Positions 1-8,633 of a DNA stretch of 64,000 nt are shown here, in pieces. This DNA is from Serratia ficaria (lineage in GTDB: Bacteria; Pseudomonadota; Gammaproteobacteria; Enterobacterales; Enterobacteriaceae). The translations under genes and the position numbers were made by a program. The notes beneath the pieces were generated by a model that saw only the letters and a list, made by a program, of their open reading frames with translations, did not search any database and was not told where the DNA came from. How positions within the stretch are numbered: the stretch's first letter is position 1; every line of letters starts with the position of its first letter. Where the stretch lies: positions 1,488,001 through 1,552,000 of the forward strand of contig NZ_LT906479.1 of the NCBI RefSeq assembly GCF_900187015.1, written 5' to 3'.

Positions 1-1
1 C

Positions 2-97
2 GCCATCGGCGTCGGCGGCGCGCCGGGCGGGCATCTGGATCAGCAATGCGCATTAGAGGCGTTGAAAAGCGCCCAGAGCAGCCTGAAAGCCGGCTAA
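2..97 (+). CDS. C-terminus of a GlcG/HbpS-type (heme-degradation/DUF336) protein, partial
   Basis: The window opens inside a gene: frame 2 is open from the first base to a TAA at 95-97 and gives a 31-residue tail. The tail contains AIGVGGAPGGHLDQQCA, which resembles the Gly-rich C-terminal segment of the GlcG/HbpS (DUF336) family, where a GAIGVSG-like loop is followed by a D-x-x-C-A helix. Only the end is visible, so heme binding or a glycolate-locus role cannot be judged. The assignment rests on this short motif. Confidence 0.55.
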   Translation, partial: AIGVGGAPGGHLDQQCALEALKSAQSSLKAG

Positions 98-215
98 GTT
101 TTGACGCCAGGTCAGTGATCAACGTATTTTCCGCCATCATCTCATACACATTTATGGGGGTTTACCGCTATGCTAAACGGATAATGACCCATGAATTTAA
201 AAAGGATGAACCACT

Positions 216-1133
216 TTGGCCGGAAGTAGCTTACTGACTTTAATCGATGACATCGCTTCACTGCTGGACGACGTCTCGTTGATGACCAAAATGGCGGCGA
301 AAAAAACCGCCGGGGTACTGGGGGACGATCTGGCGCTGAACGCGCAACAGGTCAGTGGGGTAAAGGCCGACCGTGAACTGCCGGTGGTGTGGAGCGTCGC
401 CAAGGGCTCGTTGATCAATAAGGCCATTCTGGTGCCGCTGGCGCTGCTGATCAGCGCCTTTGCGCCCTGGGCCATCACGCCGCTGCTGATGGTGGGCGGC
501 GCCTACCTGTGCTACGAAGGCTTCGAGAAGGTGTACCACAGCCTGGCGCATGCCAAATCGACGCCGGAGGCACAGGAAACGCTGGACGCCAACGAGGACG
601 TGGCGGCTTATGAGAAACGCAAGGTAAAAGGGGCGGTGCGAACCGACTTCGTGCTGTCCGCCGAGATTATCGCCATCACGCTGGGCACCGTCGCCGGCGC
701 GGCGTTCAGCCAACAGGTGATCGTGCTGTGCGGCATCGCCATCGTGATGACGGTGGGGGTTTACGGCATCGTGGCGGGCATCGTCAAGCTGGACGATCTG
801 GGATTGTACCTGAGCCGCAAAAGCGGCGCGCTGGCCCGCACGCTCGGCAGCGGCATCGTCAGCGCCGCGCCATACCTGATGAAAACGCTGTCGATCGTCG
901 GCACCATCGCCATGTTTATGGTCGGGGGCGGCATCCTGACCCACGGTCTGCCGCCGGTGCACCACCTGTTCGAGGACTGGGCGTCTTACGCCACCGTGGT
1001 GCCGACCTTTGGCCATATTCTGCAGGGCGTCATTCCGGCATTGCTGAACGTGGCGTTCGGCCTGATCGCCGGCGCTGCGGTGCTGTTGCTGGTGTCGTCG
1101 CTGGGCGCCATCCGCGCGCGTTTGAAAGCCTGA
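216..1133 (+). CDS. yedI: YedI-type inner membrane protein (DUF808)
   Basis: The 305-residue protein begins [19 protein letters not shown] and has [18 protein letters not shown] around residues 29-46, the conserved N-terminus of the YedI/DUF808 family. Hydrophobic stretches near 69-101, 150-190, 220-245 and 270-298 indicate a polytopic inner membrane protein. The start is a TTG at 216, 10 bases after AAAGGA; it gives the family-standard N-terminus and no better ATG lies nearby. The biochemical function is unknown. It stands alone, convergent with the acetyltransferase gene that follows, with only about 30 bases between them. Confidence 0.9.
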   Translation: MAGSSLLTLIDDIASLLDDVSLMTKMAAKKTAGVLGDDLALNAQQVSGVKADRELPVVWSVAKGSLINKAILVPLALLISAFAPWAITPLLMVGGAYLCYEGFEKVYHSLAHAKSTPEAQETLDANEDVAAYEKRKVKGAVRTDFVLSAEIIAITLGTVAGAAFSQQVIVLCGIAIVMTVGVYGIVAGIVKLDDLGLYLSRKSGALARTLGSGIVSAAPYLMKTLSIVGTIAMFMVGGGILTHGLPPVHHLFEDWASYATVVPTFGHILQGVIPALLNVAFGLIAGAAVLLLVSSLGAIRARLKA

Positions 1134-1164
1134 CAAAAACGGGGGCGTCCTGCCCCCGCCATGT

Positions 1165-1707
1165 TCACCGCGGCGCAGTAGCGCCGCTTTCGCCCAGCGC
1201 ACGCTGCATGATGTGGGTGTCGCGCCACTCTCCCAATTTAAAACCCACCGCTTTCAGCGTGCCCACGTCGTTGAACCCCAGCTTTTGGTGCAGCGCCAGC
1301 GAACCTTGATTGGCGGCCGAATCGCCGACGATCGCCAGCATTTGCCGCCAGGGGCCTTGTTCGCAGCGGGCGATCAGCGCAGCCAACAGCGCTTTGCCGA
1401 TGCCGTTGCCCTGCTGGCCTTCGGCGATATACACCGAGTCCTCCACCGTATATCGGTAAGCCGGGCGCGGCCGATAGGGCGTCGCGTAACAGTAGCCGAG
1501 GATGCGGCCGTCGCTTTTGGCCACCAGCCAGGGCAGGCCGGCTTGCAGCACCTGGCTGCGCCGCTGCTGCATTTCCGCCAGCGTCGGCGGGGTTTCTTCA
1601 AACGACGCCGCGCCGTGCAGCACATGGTGAGCGTAAATCTGCTGTATCGCGGCCATGTCGTCGGGCGTGGCGTCCGTGAGGGTCAGTAGCGGGGCGGAAA
1701 GCATCAT
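1165..1707 (-). CDS. GNAT N-acetyltransferase, phosphinothricin acetyltransferase-like
   Basis: A 180-residue GNAT enzyme expected to transfer acetyl from acetyl-CoA to an amine. The acetyl-CoA pyrophosphate loop QQGNGIGKAL lies at about 98-107, after the TVEDSVYI strand. The C-terminal LHQKLGF and VGFKLGEWRDTHIMQ segments are typical of the PAT/YncA-like subgroup acting on phosphinothricin, methionine sulfoximine or related substrates. The N-terminal ATPDDMAAIQQIYAHHV helix also fits. It is transcribed alone on the minus strand. The real substrate cannot be read from the sequence. Confidence 0.85.
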   Translation of the reverse strand: MMLSAPLLTLTDATPDDMAAIQQIYAHHVLHGAASFEETPPTLAEMQQRRSQVLQAGLPWLVAKSDGRILGYCYATPYRPRPAYRYTVEDSVYIAEGQQGNGIGKALLAALIARCEQGPWRQMLAIVGDSAANQGSLALHQKLGFNDVGTLKAVGFKLGEWRDTHIMQRALGESGATAPR

Positions 1708-1809
1708 GGCGGTTCCTGTTTACCGTGATAAATCAGAAGATAGCCGCATTATGCTCCCGGCCCGAGGTTAAGGTAAATCGGGCTTTCTTATAGCGAAGAT
1801 AAGGAAAAC

Positions 1810-2736
1810 CTATGGCTGCCTGGCCGCCGGATGCGCCGGCGCCAAACGCCGCAGCGCGCCGGATGCCAGCAGCACCCCGAGGATCACCCATGCCGCCCCG
1901 GCCAGTTGCCAGAGGTTAGGGGTATGGCCGGTGAGGGTAGCCACCAGCATGGTGAATACCGGCGCCAGATTAAAGAAGATCGCGGTGCGCACCGAACCGA
2001 TTTTTTCCAGCCCGTTGAACCACAACAAATAGGCCAGCAGTGAACCGCACAGTGCCAGATACGCCACCGCGGCATGCACGCCGAGCGGGGCGGCGGCCAG
2101 GCTTTGCCGGGGATCTTCGAACAGCATGCCCAGCGGCAGCAGCGCCAGCGTGCCGAACAGCATCGAGTAGCTGGTGGTTTCGACGGCGGTGGCGTTGCGC
2201 ACCCACCGTCGGGTGCCGACCATATTCAGCGCCCAGGCCAGGCTGCCGAGCAGAATGATGCCGTCGCCGGGGCTGATATCCAGTCGCAACAGCGTCTGGA
2301 TATCGCCCTGGGTGATCACCAGCGCCACGCCGATAAACCCGGAGAGCAAACCGGTGACGCGCGCCGGGCTCAGTTTTTCATGCTCCCAGATGACACTGAA
2401 CACCATGGTCCACAGCGGCGTGGTGGCGAGGATCAGCGCGCCGTTGACCGGCGAGGTGGATTGCAGGCCAAAGAAGGTGCACAGGTTAAATACCGTAAAG
2501 CCGAGCACCCCGAGGCCCAGATAGGCCGGCCAGTTGTTTTTCAGCGCGCTGAGGCGCAGCTGGCCGCGCAGGCCGAACACCAGCAACAGCATCAAGGTCG
2601 CCAGGCTGAAACGTTCTATCGAGGCGCTAATCGGCGGCTGATGGGCGATGATGTAAGCGCCGACGTTGAAATTGGTGCCCCAAAAAAAGGTGGCGACGAT
2701 CACGCCCAAATAGGCCAGCGGCAGAGAAGGGGTCAT
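1810..2736 (-). CDS. EamA/DMT-family transporter
   Basis: The 308-residue protein has ten hydrophobic segments in two EamA repeats, beginning LGVIVATFFWGTNFNVGAY, the usual first DMT helix. The second repeat starts near the ISPGDGIILLGSLAWALNM stretch. Such carriers export small metabolites, often amino acids. It is divergent from the LysR gene at 2839 across about 100 bases, the normal arrangement of a LysR-controlled exporter, so that regulator probably controls it. The transported compound is unknown. Confidence 0.85.
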   Translation of the reverse strand: MTPSLPLAYLGVIVATFFWGTNFNVGAYIIAHQPPISASIERFSLATLMLLLVFGLRGQLRLSALKNNWPAYLGLGVLGFTVFNLCTFFGLQSTSPVNGALILATTPLWTMVFSVIWEHEKLSPARVTGLLSGFIGVALVITQGDIQTLLRLDISPGDGIILLGSLAWALNMVGTRRWVRNATAVETTSYSMLFGTLALLPLGMLFEDPRQSLAAAPLGVHAAVAYLALCGSLLAYLLWFNGLEKIGSVRTAIFFNLAPVFTMLVATLTGHTPNLWQLAGAAWVILGVLLASGALRRLAPAHPAARQP

Positions 2737-2838
2737 AACGGTTTCCTTTTGTTGATAATGCGAACGGGAAACAGTTTGCGCTCGTGCTCTTTGCGGTAGA
2801 ATTCCCTATACATTCACTTGGCATGTGAGAAAACACCC

Positions 2839-3717
2839 ATGTTCAACTGGGAAGATCTGCACTACTTTATGGTTTTCGCACGCGAAAAATCGCTGTCCGG
2901 CGCGGCACGCAGCCTGCAGGTCGATCACGCCACCGTGGCACGGCGCATCGCCAGCCTGGAGGCGTCGTTGCAGCTGAAGCTGGTGGATCGTCGCCCACGC
3001 AGTTACCTGATGACTGCCGATGGGTTACGCATCGCCGAGCAGGGCGACGCCATGGCGCTCAATGCGTTTGCCGTCGGGCGCGCGGCGCTGGGGGGGCGGC
3101 AGGGCGTATCGGGCGAGGTGACATTGAGTGTACCGCCGGTAATGGGGGTGAAGCTGATCGCGCCGCGCCTCGGCGAGCTGCAGAGACGTTATCCGGATCT
3201 GCGGCCCGTCTTGCTGGCGGATACCGCTAACCGCTCGCTGTTGCGCGGCGAAGCCGACATCGCCGTCCGGCTCAGTCGCGCCAATGAAAGCGATCTGGTG
3301 GCGAGGAAAATCGGCACGGTGGAGTTTGGCCTGTACGCCGACGCGGATTATCTGCAGGTTACGCCGGATGCGGAGCGCGCGTTTATCGGCTATCACGACG
3401 ATCGCGCCGCGCCGGCGCAGCAGCGCTGGCTGTTGGCACAGGCGGGTTCGCGGCCGCTGGCGCTGCGCAGCAATGATCTGATGATCCAGGCCGCCGCGGC
3501 GGTTGCCGGCGCCGGCGTGGCGCTGTTGCCGCATTTTGTGGCGCAGGACGCCGGGTTGCAGCGGCTGTCGCCGGAGCAGGCGCTGAGCCGCGAGATCTGG
3601 CTGACGGTGCATGATGATATTCGCCATGCGCCGGGCATTGTCGCCGTGACGGCGTTTTTGCTGGAGTGCTATGCGGGGGCGGCGGGGATCACCCGGCTGG
3701 TGGACGCCGCCGGGTGA
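2839..3717 (+). CDS. LysR-family transcriptional regulator
   Basis: The N-terminal winged helix-turn-helix starts MFNWEDLHYFMVFAREKSL and includes AARSLQVDHATVARRIASLE, a standard LysR DNA-binding segment; the C-terminal two-thirds is the inducer-binding domain. The reading frame extends upstream to a TTG at 2818, but the ATG at 2839 gives the family-typical N-terminus and is preferred. The protein is 292 residues. It faces away from the DMT exporter at 1810-2736, which is its likely target. The inducer is unknown. Confidence 0.87.
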   Translation: MFNWEDLHYFMVFAREKSLSGAARSLQVDHATVARRIASLEASLQLKLVDRRPRSYLMTADGLRIAEQGDAMALNAFAVGRAALGGRQGVSGEVTLSVPPVMGVKLIAPRLGELQRRYPDLRPVLLADTANRSLLRGEADIAVRLSRANESDLVARKIGTVEFGLYADADYLQVTPDAERAFIGYHDDRAAPAQQRWLLAQAGSRPLALRSNDLMIQAAAAVAGAGVALLPHFVAQDAGLQRLSPEQALSREIWLTVHDDIRHAPGIVAVTAFLLECYAGAAGITRLVDAAG

Positions 3718-3729
3718 AATGACCGCGGT

Positions 3730-4542
3730 TTACCAGCCTTTTACCGCGCCGCCGTTGAAGATGCTCTCCGCGGCTTTGGCTACCTCGTCCGATTCGTAGG
3801 CCTTGACGAAGTTTTGCACCTTTTGCGCATGCCGGTTGTCTTCGCGCGTCACGATGATGTTGGTGTACGGCGAATTTTTGTCTTCGATAAAGATGCCGTC
3901 TTTGGTCGGCGTCAGCCCGGTCTGGTTGATATAGGTGGTGCTGATGATGGCGACGGTGACTTTCGGGTCGTCCAGCACGTGCGGCAGCTGTGCGCCTTCC
4001 AGCTCCATGATTTTGTAGTTATGCGGGTTGGCGCTGATGTCCAGCGCGGTGGGCAACAGCCCCTTGCCCGGTTTCAAACCGATCAGGCCGGTTTTTTCCA
4101 GCAGCAGCAGGGCGCGGCCAAGGTTGGTCGGGTCGAGCGGAATGGCGATCACCGCGCCGTCCTGCAACTCTTTCAGCGATTTGATTTTCTTCGAGTAGCC
4201 GGCCATCGGGAACACGAAGGTATTGCCGACCGCCACCAGCCTGTAGCCGTGATCCTTGTTTTGCTGCTCGAGGAACGGCCGGTGCTGGAACACGTTGGCG
4301 TCCAGCTCGCCTTTGTCGGTGGCGTCGTTCGGCAGCAAAGAGCCGCTGAAGCTGACCAGTTCGACCTCCAAACCGTATTTATCTTTCGCCACCTGCCTGG
4401 CGACCTCCGCCACGTCCTGTTCGGCGCCGTTAATCACCCCGACCTTGATGTGATTCTGGTCGGTTTTTTGATCGCAGCCCTGCAGCGCCATCACGGCGGC
4501 CAAAGCCGCCAGCAGAGGGGTGAAACGCCAGCTTTTGGTCAT
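3730..4542 (-). CDS. nlpA: NlpA lipoprotein, MetQ-family substrate-binding protein
   Basis: The 270-residue protein has a lipoprotein signal peptide ending LQGC, with the lipidated Cys at 23, followed by HIKVGVINGAEQDVAEVA and FSGSLLPNDATDKGELDANVFQH, closely matching NlpA (lipoprotein-28). It ends AESIFNGGAVKGW as NlpA does. Family members bind methionine in the periplasm and share a fold with MetQ. No metN or metI permease genes are adjacent, consistent with NlpA being encoded apart from the MetNI operon. The frame extends 24 codons upstream, but the ATG at 4542 starts the signal peptide. No MetJ box was seen upstream. Confidence 0.9.
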   Translation of the reverse strand: MTKSWRFTPLLAALAAVMALQGCDQKTDQNHIKVGVINGAEQDVAEVARQVAKDKYGLEVELVSFSGSLLPNDATDKGELDANVFQHRPFLEQQNKDHGYRLVAVGNTFVFPMAGYSKKIKSLKELQDGAVIAIPLDPTNLGRALLLLEKTGLIGLKPGKGLLPTALDISANPHNYKIMELEGAQLPHVLDDPKVTVAIISTTYINQTGLTPTKDGIFIEDKNSPYTNIIVTREDNRHAQKVQNFVKAYESDEVAKAAESIFNGGAVKGW

Positions 4543-4656
4543 CGACTTCTCCCTGAAAAGAACAATAAAATCAGTTGGTTTTGTTCTGACAGCTAAGCCT
4601 GAACCGCCGGCCAAGTCAAATGCTTGTTCAGCACAAACGGCTATAGCTAATAACCG

Positions 4657-5484
4657 TTAAAGCGGGCGCAGCACCAGGATACCCGGCGTGGCCAGCACGT
4701 AATCCATAAAGGGCGAATCCACCACCCGCATGTTTTCCTTGCGCGATGACGCGTTGCGCAGCACCGGGCCGCCGTCGGTCATGACAAAGATGCCGGTATG
4801 GGTGACGTCCAGCCCCGGCAGGTTGGTATAGATGCCGATATAATCGCCGGTGCGCAGCTGGGCCAGCACCTTGGCGTCGACATGGTCGCTGGGGATATAG
4901 GTGACGCTGCGGCGCAGGTTGTCCAGCCCCGGCAGATAGCGGCTGCCGTCCGCTTTCTCGTTGAGGTTTTTGTTCAGCGTAACGGCGTGCGGGCTGAGCT
5001 GCGCGGTGATGTCTTTCGCCACCGCCGCAGGCCGCTGCGCCCAGTCGGTGAAGAAGTGTTTGCGCTGTTGGAAGCTGACCTCGCCGTTGACATAGCGGGT
5101 CCGGATCAGACGCCGGACGAACCCGGCGCGGGTATCGGCCTGGCTGAGCGCTTCGACGTAGTCGATGTAGGTAAAGCAATCCAGCCCGCGGAAGTCGATC
5201 ACCAGCTGCTCCGGCGTATGCTGCGAACCGATCAGCCTGTTGGCGACGTAAGGCGTGCCGAGGAATTGCTGCGCGATCAGCGCGCGGGTGCGGCCAGCGG
5301 CCTGCCCGGCAGGCCAGCCGGTGCGCAGCGCGAGGATCTCATCGAGCTTGCTTGAGGTGGCGTCGTCGATCTTCACCTGGGGATCCGTCGGGGATGACGC
5401 GGTATTCGGCGGCGCGTCGGCAGGCGGACGCGGGGTACACCCGTTCATGGCTATAACTAGCATCAGTAAAACAACCTTGTACAT
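4657..5484 (-). CDS. DUF1460 lipoprotein, NlpC/P60-like amidase fold
   Basis: A 275-residue protein with a short lipoprotein signal (IAMNGC, Cys16). The DUF1460 domain shows FRGLDCFTYIDYVEAL with candidate nucleophile Cys103 and VTHTGIFV with His229. DUF1460 proteins have a papain-like NlpC/P60 fold and some are N-acetylmuramoyl-L-alanine amidases, so a role in cell-wall peptide cleavage in the periplasm is inferred. The Pro/Thr/Ser-rich stretch at 17-37 is a likely linker from the lipid anchor. It is monocistronic. Substrate specificity cannot be judged. Confidence 0.8.
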   Translation of the reverse strand: MYKVVLLMLVIAMNGCTPRPPADAPPNTASSPTDPQVKIDDATSSKLDEILALRTGWPAGQAAGRTRALIAQQFLGTPYVANRLIGSQHTPEQLVIDFRGLDCFTYIDYVEALSQADTRAGFVRRLIRTRYVNGEVSFQQRKHFFTDWAQRPAAVAKDITAQLSPHAVTLNKNLNEKADGSRYLPGLDNLRRSVTYIPSDHVDAKVLAQLRTGDYIGIYTNLPGLDVTHTGIFVMTDGGPVLRNASSRKENMRVVDSPFMDYVLATPGILVLRPL

Positions 5485-5586
5485 TCAACCCTCCAATGGT
5501 TTCGCGTGGTTATCATATAAATGATAACAGTTCTCATCCCTTGGCGAGTGGTTAAGCATTAAACACAGTCTAAACGATGACCCACA

Positions 5587-6132
5587 TCAGTAGCCGATCT
5601 CGCTGTTGAACGGCAGATACCAGAACAGCGCGATTTCATGGTCGGCGATTTCCGGTTGCGCGCGGTACAGCAGGTGGTCGATGCCGCCGAGGATAAACCC
5701 GTAGCGCTGATAGCAGCGGCAGGCCACCAGATTGTTGTTCTGCGTCTCCAGCATCATACCTGAGGTTTCCTGTCGCCGCGCCCAGTCTTTGGCGCAGTCC
5801 AGCAGCGCGCTGGCGACCCCCAGGCGGCGTACGTGGGCGCCGACCGCGATCTCCTCAATCAGCGTATAGCCATTCCAGTTTTTGCTCAGGGTGATATGGC
5901 CGACGGCTTCGCCGCGGTGGCGGGCGAGGAAGGTCTCGCTTTCCTCATTGACGAACGGCGCCAGCGGATAGTGCTTGCGAAACGGCGCTACCGGGCGGAT
6001 CGGCCAGCGGTCGATCGGGGTGTCGAACAGCGGCTGGGCATAGCAGGTTATCTGAAAGCTGAAGTCGCAGCTTGCCAGATAGCCGGCGGGCAGCTGACCG
6101 ACGGCGGCGATCTGAATGGCCGGGCCCATCAT
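5587..6132 (-). CDS. GNAT acetyltransferase resembling streptothricin acetyltransferase
   Basis: The 181-residue protein contains a GNAT domain: PFRKHYPLAPF near 50-60, ITLSKNWNGYTLIEEIAV at 80-97, the acetyl-CoA loop VRRLGVASALL at 101-111, LETQNNNLVACRCY at 128-141 and GFILGGID at 145-152. This motif order matches streptothricin N-acetyltransferase (Sat), which acetylates the beta-lysine amine of streptothricin. Its start overlaps the stop of the acyltransferase gene at 6129, so the two are translationally coupled. There is a double ATG (6132 and 6129). No integron or transposon is nearby, so a native chromosomal enzyme with another amine substrate is equally possible. Confidence 0.75.
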   Translation of the reverse strand: MMGPAIQIAAVGQLPAGYLASCDFSFQITCYAQPLFDTPIDRWPIRPVAPFRKHYPLAPFVNEESETFLARHRGEAVGHITLSKNWNGYTLIEEIAVGAHVRRLGVASALLDCAKDWARRQETSGMMLETQNNNLVACRCYQRYGFILGGIDHLLYRAQPEIADHEIALFWYLPFNSEIGY

Positions 6133-6596
6133 GTCAGCTCCCGGATTAAGCGCGCCGGATTGCCGGCGTAGATCCCGCGGCGCGTGATGTCGCGGGTGAC
6201 CACCGCCCCGGCGCCAATCACCGCGTCGCTGCAGATAGCTACCGCCAGCACGGTGGCGCCGGAGCCGATGGCCACCCGATCGCCGATGCGCGTGCGGCCC
6301 CAGCTCGCCGGATCGGCATTGGGCGCGCCCTGTTTAAACAGGTCGTTGGCGAAGGTGACGTTGTGGCCGACAAAACAGTCCTCTCCGAGGGTGACGTATT
6401 CGCAGATAAAGCTGTGCGACTGGATCTTGCTGCGCGCGCCGATGCTGACATTGCGCTGGATCTCGACAAACGGGCCGACGAAGACGTCGTCGCCGAGCCG
6501 GCAGCCGTACAGGTTGCAGGGTTCGATCAGGGTGACGTTGCGCCCGGCGTCAACGTCGACAATTCCCGCCTGACGCAGGGTTATGGCAGATGACAT
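6129..6596 (-). CDS. Hexapeptide-repeat (left-handed beta-helix) acyltransferase
   Basis: The 155-residue protein is almost entirely hexapeptide repeats ([LIV]-G-x4), for example RLGDDVFVGPFVEI, VTLGEDCFVGHNVTF and RIGDRVAIGSGATV, and ends with the IGAGAVVTRDI and IYAGNPARLIREL signature of the WbbJ/LbetaH acetyltransferases. These transfer an acyl group to sugars or amines. The ATG at 6596 follows GAGGAATGCC and is chosen over the 69-codon upstream extension, which lacks repeats. It is the first gene of a two-gene unit with the Sat-like GNAT. A sugar-nucleotide acetylation role is possible, but no polysaccharide genes are nearby. Confidence 0.82.
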   Translation of the reverse strand: MSSAITLRQAGIVDVDAGRNVTLIEPCNLYGCRLGDDVFVGPFVEIQRNVSIGARSKIQSHSFICEYVTLGEDCFVGHNVTFANDLFKQGAPNADPASWGRTRIGDRVAIGSGATVLAVAICSDAVIGAGAVVTRDITRRGIYAGNPARLIRELT

Positions 6597-6801
6597 GGCA
6601 TTCCTCACGGCTTTGCTCACTGGAGGGATTATAAGACAAACCGCCGCCGTCTCGCGGCTTTCCGCACGTTTTTTCGGCAAAAGACTATAATTAGTGCAGG
6701 GGAGAGAGCCCCGTGGCCGCAATCCTCGTACGGGCAGCAATCCGTCAGAGGTGTGAAATTCGTTCGCCGATCGCGACCTACGGCGATGGAGGAGGTGTCT
6801 C

Positions 6802-7392
6802 ATGGTTAATCATGTTTGGGGACTGCTGGCGCATCCAAGCACCGAGTTCGAACACATTAAAAGCGAGAACGAAAGCGTCTCGCACCTATACACCCATCAC
6901 GTGTTGTTACTGGCGGCGATCCCGGTGGTCTGCGCCTTTATCGGCACCACTCAGCTGGGGTGGCTCTCCGGAGAGGGGCATGCGATCCGGCTCGATATGT
7001 TTACCGCATTGTATACCGCCGTGGCGTTTTACCTGCTGATGTTGGCGGGCGTGGCGATCATGGGGAAAGTCATTCACTGGATGGCGCGCCGTTATGAATC
7101 GCGCCCCAGCTTGCATCGCTGCATGGTGTTTGCCGGCTATGTCGCCACCCCGATGTTCCTCAGCGGGGTAGTGGCGCTTTATCCGGTGGTGTGGCTGTGC
7201 CTGTTCGTCGGCATCGTCGGCCTGTGCTACTCGGGTTATCTGCTCAATCTGGGCATCCCGCACTTCCTGAATATCGACAGCAAGGAAGGGTTTATCTTCT
7301 CCAGCTCGACCTTCGCCATCGGCATCCTGCTGCTGGAGTTTCTGCTCGGGGTGACGGTGCTGCTGTGGGGGTATGGTTCCTGGTTATTCTAA
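6802..7392 (+). CDS. yohC: YohC-like inner membrane protein (Yip1 family)
   Basis: A 196-residue membrane protein with a strong GGAGG ribosome site. It begins MVNHVWGLLAHPSTEFEHI and contains YTHHVLLLAAIPVVCAFIGT, HRCMVFAGYVATPMFLSG and LNLGIPHFLNI, closely matching YohC over its whole length. Five hydrophobic helices can be traced. Yip1-family proteins sit in the inner membrane; the cellular role is not established. A strong terminator follows immediately, so it is probably monocistronic. Confidence 0.9.
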   Translation: MVNHVWGLLAHPSTEFEHIKSENESVSHLYTHHVLLLAAIPVVCAFIGTTQLGWLSGEGHAIRLDMFTALYTAVAFYLLMLAGVAIMGKVIHWMARRYESRPSLHRCMVFAGYVATPMFLSGVVALYPVVWLCLFVGIVGLCYSGYLLNLGIPHFLNIDSKEGFIFSSSTFAIGILLLEFLLGVTVLLWGYGSWLF

Positions 7393-7407
7393 GCTGAGCT
7401 CGTTGTT

Positions 7408-7445
7408 GCCCCTCGCGCCGCCGGCGCGAGGGGCTTTTGCTTTTT
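7408..7445 (+). terminator. Rho-independent terminator of yohC
   Basis: A perfect 12-bp GC-rich stem (7408-7419 with 7423-7434) with a 3-base loop is followed by TTTTGCTTTTT. It lies 16 bases after the yohC stop and just before the end of the convergent transporter gene. The T-run is on the plus strand only. Confidence 0.9.
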
Positions 7446-8295
7446 AAGGCCGGCGGAACACCAGCATCACGCCGAGCACGATGCCGGCCATGCCCAACAG
7501 GCTCATCGCCGCCAGCGCGTGGCCGAGCAGCAGATAATCCAGCAGGGCGGTGACCGCCGGGATCAGATAAAACAGGCTGGTGACCTGCACCAGGTTGCCG
7601 CGCTGGATCAGCCGGTACAGCAGGAAGGTCGCCAGCACCGAAATCACCACCGCCATCCACAGCAGCGGCAGCACGAACTCCAGCCGCCACGCCACCCGCA
7701 GCGGCTCGAACGGCAGCGCCAGCGCGCACATCGACAGCCCGACGGCGTACTGCAGCGGCAACACCGCCAGCGGCGGCTGGGCCATGCCTTTTTGCAACAG
7801 GGTGCCGGCGGTCATGCAGCCCAGCGCGATAAAGGCGCACAGCATGCCGATAAGCGAGAAGTGAGCCACCATCAGGCTTTGATACACCACCAGCGTCAGC
7901 CCGGCCAGCGCCAGCAGCAGGCCGAGGCCGCGCAGCCCGGCGCAGCGCCGTTCGGTGATGAACTGGGTGAGGATCGGCTGCACGCCGAGCAGCGTGGCCA
8001 GCACCCCGGGGGTAATGCCCCTTTCCAGCGCCAGCAGATAGCAAATCTGGTAGCTGCCGATCATCAGCAGCCCGATCAGCGCAACGCGCCAGCGGGTGCC
8101 GGGGGCGGGCAGCCATTGCCGTCGCCACAGGCCGATGGCCAGCAGCAGCGCCAGCGCGATGGCGCAGCGGAAGAACAGGAAAGCGAAGGCGGAGGCGTGC
8201 TCCAGACCCCAGCGGGAGAAGATCGCGCCGCTGCTCCATAGCAGGACGAACAGCGTAGCCAGGCCGGCGTTGGCCCAGTGAGAAGGTAATCGCAT
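7444..8295 (-). CDS. EamA/DMT-family transporter
   Basis: The 283-residue protein has ten transmembrane segments in two EamA domains: the first begins GLATLFVLLWSSGAIFSRWG and the second near LIGMLCAFIALGCMTAGT. These carriers usually export amino acids or related metabolites. It is read on the minus strand after a roughly 100-base leader that follows a possible 48-codon ORF (8403-8549). No regulator gene is adjacent. The substrate is unknown. Confidence 0.83.
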   Translation of the reverse strand: MRLPSHWANAGLATLFVLLWSSGAIFSRWGLEHASAFAFLFFRCAIALALLLAIGLWRRQWLPAPGTRWRVALIGLLMIGSYQICYLLALERGITPGVLATLLGVQPILTQFITERRCAGLRGLGLLLALAGLTLVVYQSLMVAHFSLIGMLCAFIALGCMTAGTLLQKGMAQPPLAVLPLQYAVGLSMCALALPFEPLRVAWRLEFVLPLLWMAVVISVLATFLLYRLIQRGNLVQVTSLFYLIPAVTALLDYLLLGHALAAMSLLGMAGIVLGVMLVFRRP

Positions 8296-8402
8296 TTCAT
8301 TTCACCTGTCGTGAAAATTACAGGCTCCGGCATGCGCGGCGGTCTACGCCCGAGCGCAAAAAATTGACAGTAAGCCGGAGGTAAGTAAACGGTCGGTTTG
8401 GC

Positions 8403-8549
8403 TTAGCGCACAACCACGATGCGTGGCGGGTAAGCGGCGACCGCGGAGACGACAGAAGAAACGGCGGGTGGGGCGGAGGGTGCGCACGGCGAAACGGCGG
8501 CCGGAAGGGTCGCGGTTGTCGGGTCCGTAGCGTGCGCAAACTGCATCAT
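8403..8549 (-). CDS. Possible 48-aa leader ORF upstream of a DMT exporter
   Basis: A short ORF starting ATG-ATG at 8549, preceded by AGGA at a good distance, runs to a TAA at 8403. The peptide is rich in Ala, Pro, Val and Ser and ends PPRIVVVR, with ten Val codons in total. It lies about 108 bases upstream of the exporter and is followed by a T-run (8362-8367) after a weak 6-bp stem. This resembles amino-acid attenuation leaders such as ivbL in general layout only. No homologue is recognised, and the ORF may be spurious in GC-rich DNA. Confidence 0.3.
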   Translation of the reverse strand: MMQFAHATDPTTATLPAAVSPCAPSAPPAVSSVVSAVAAYPPRIVVVR

Positions 8550-8603
8550 GAATTTTCCTGGGTGCCGGGAAAGGATAACGGATTAAAGATAATCAAGTTT
8601 GTC

Positions 8604-8633
8604 GGGGCGCGCAACATAAAATCAGCGCGCCCC
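8604..8633. repeat. GC-rich inverted repeat between dld and the DMT gene
   Basis: Nine perfectly paired bases (8604-8612 with 8625-8633) enclose a 12-base loop. No T-run follows on either strand, so a classical intrinsic terminator is not supported. It sits where the aldehyde dehydrogenase remnant loses homology and may act as a transcript-end hairpin for dld. Confidence 0.5.

Noticed and set aside
3730..4656. MetJ box or SAM riboswitch before nlpA
   Set aside because: No tandem AGACGTCT-like sites and no riboswitch-sized leader were seen.
8604..8633. Hairpin as a rho-independent terminator for dld
   Set aside because: The stem is strong but no T-run follows on the minus strand.
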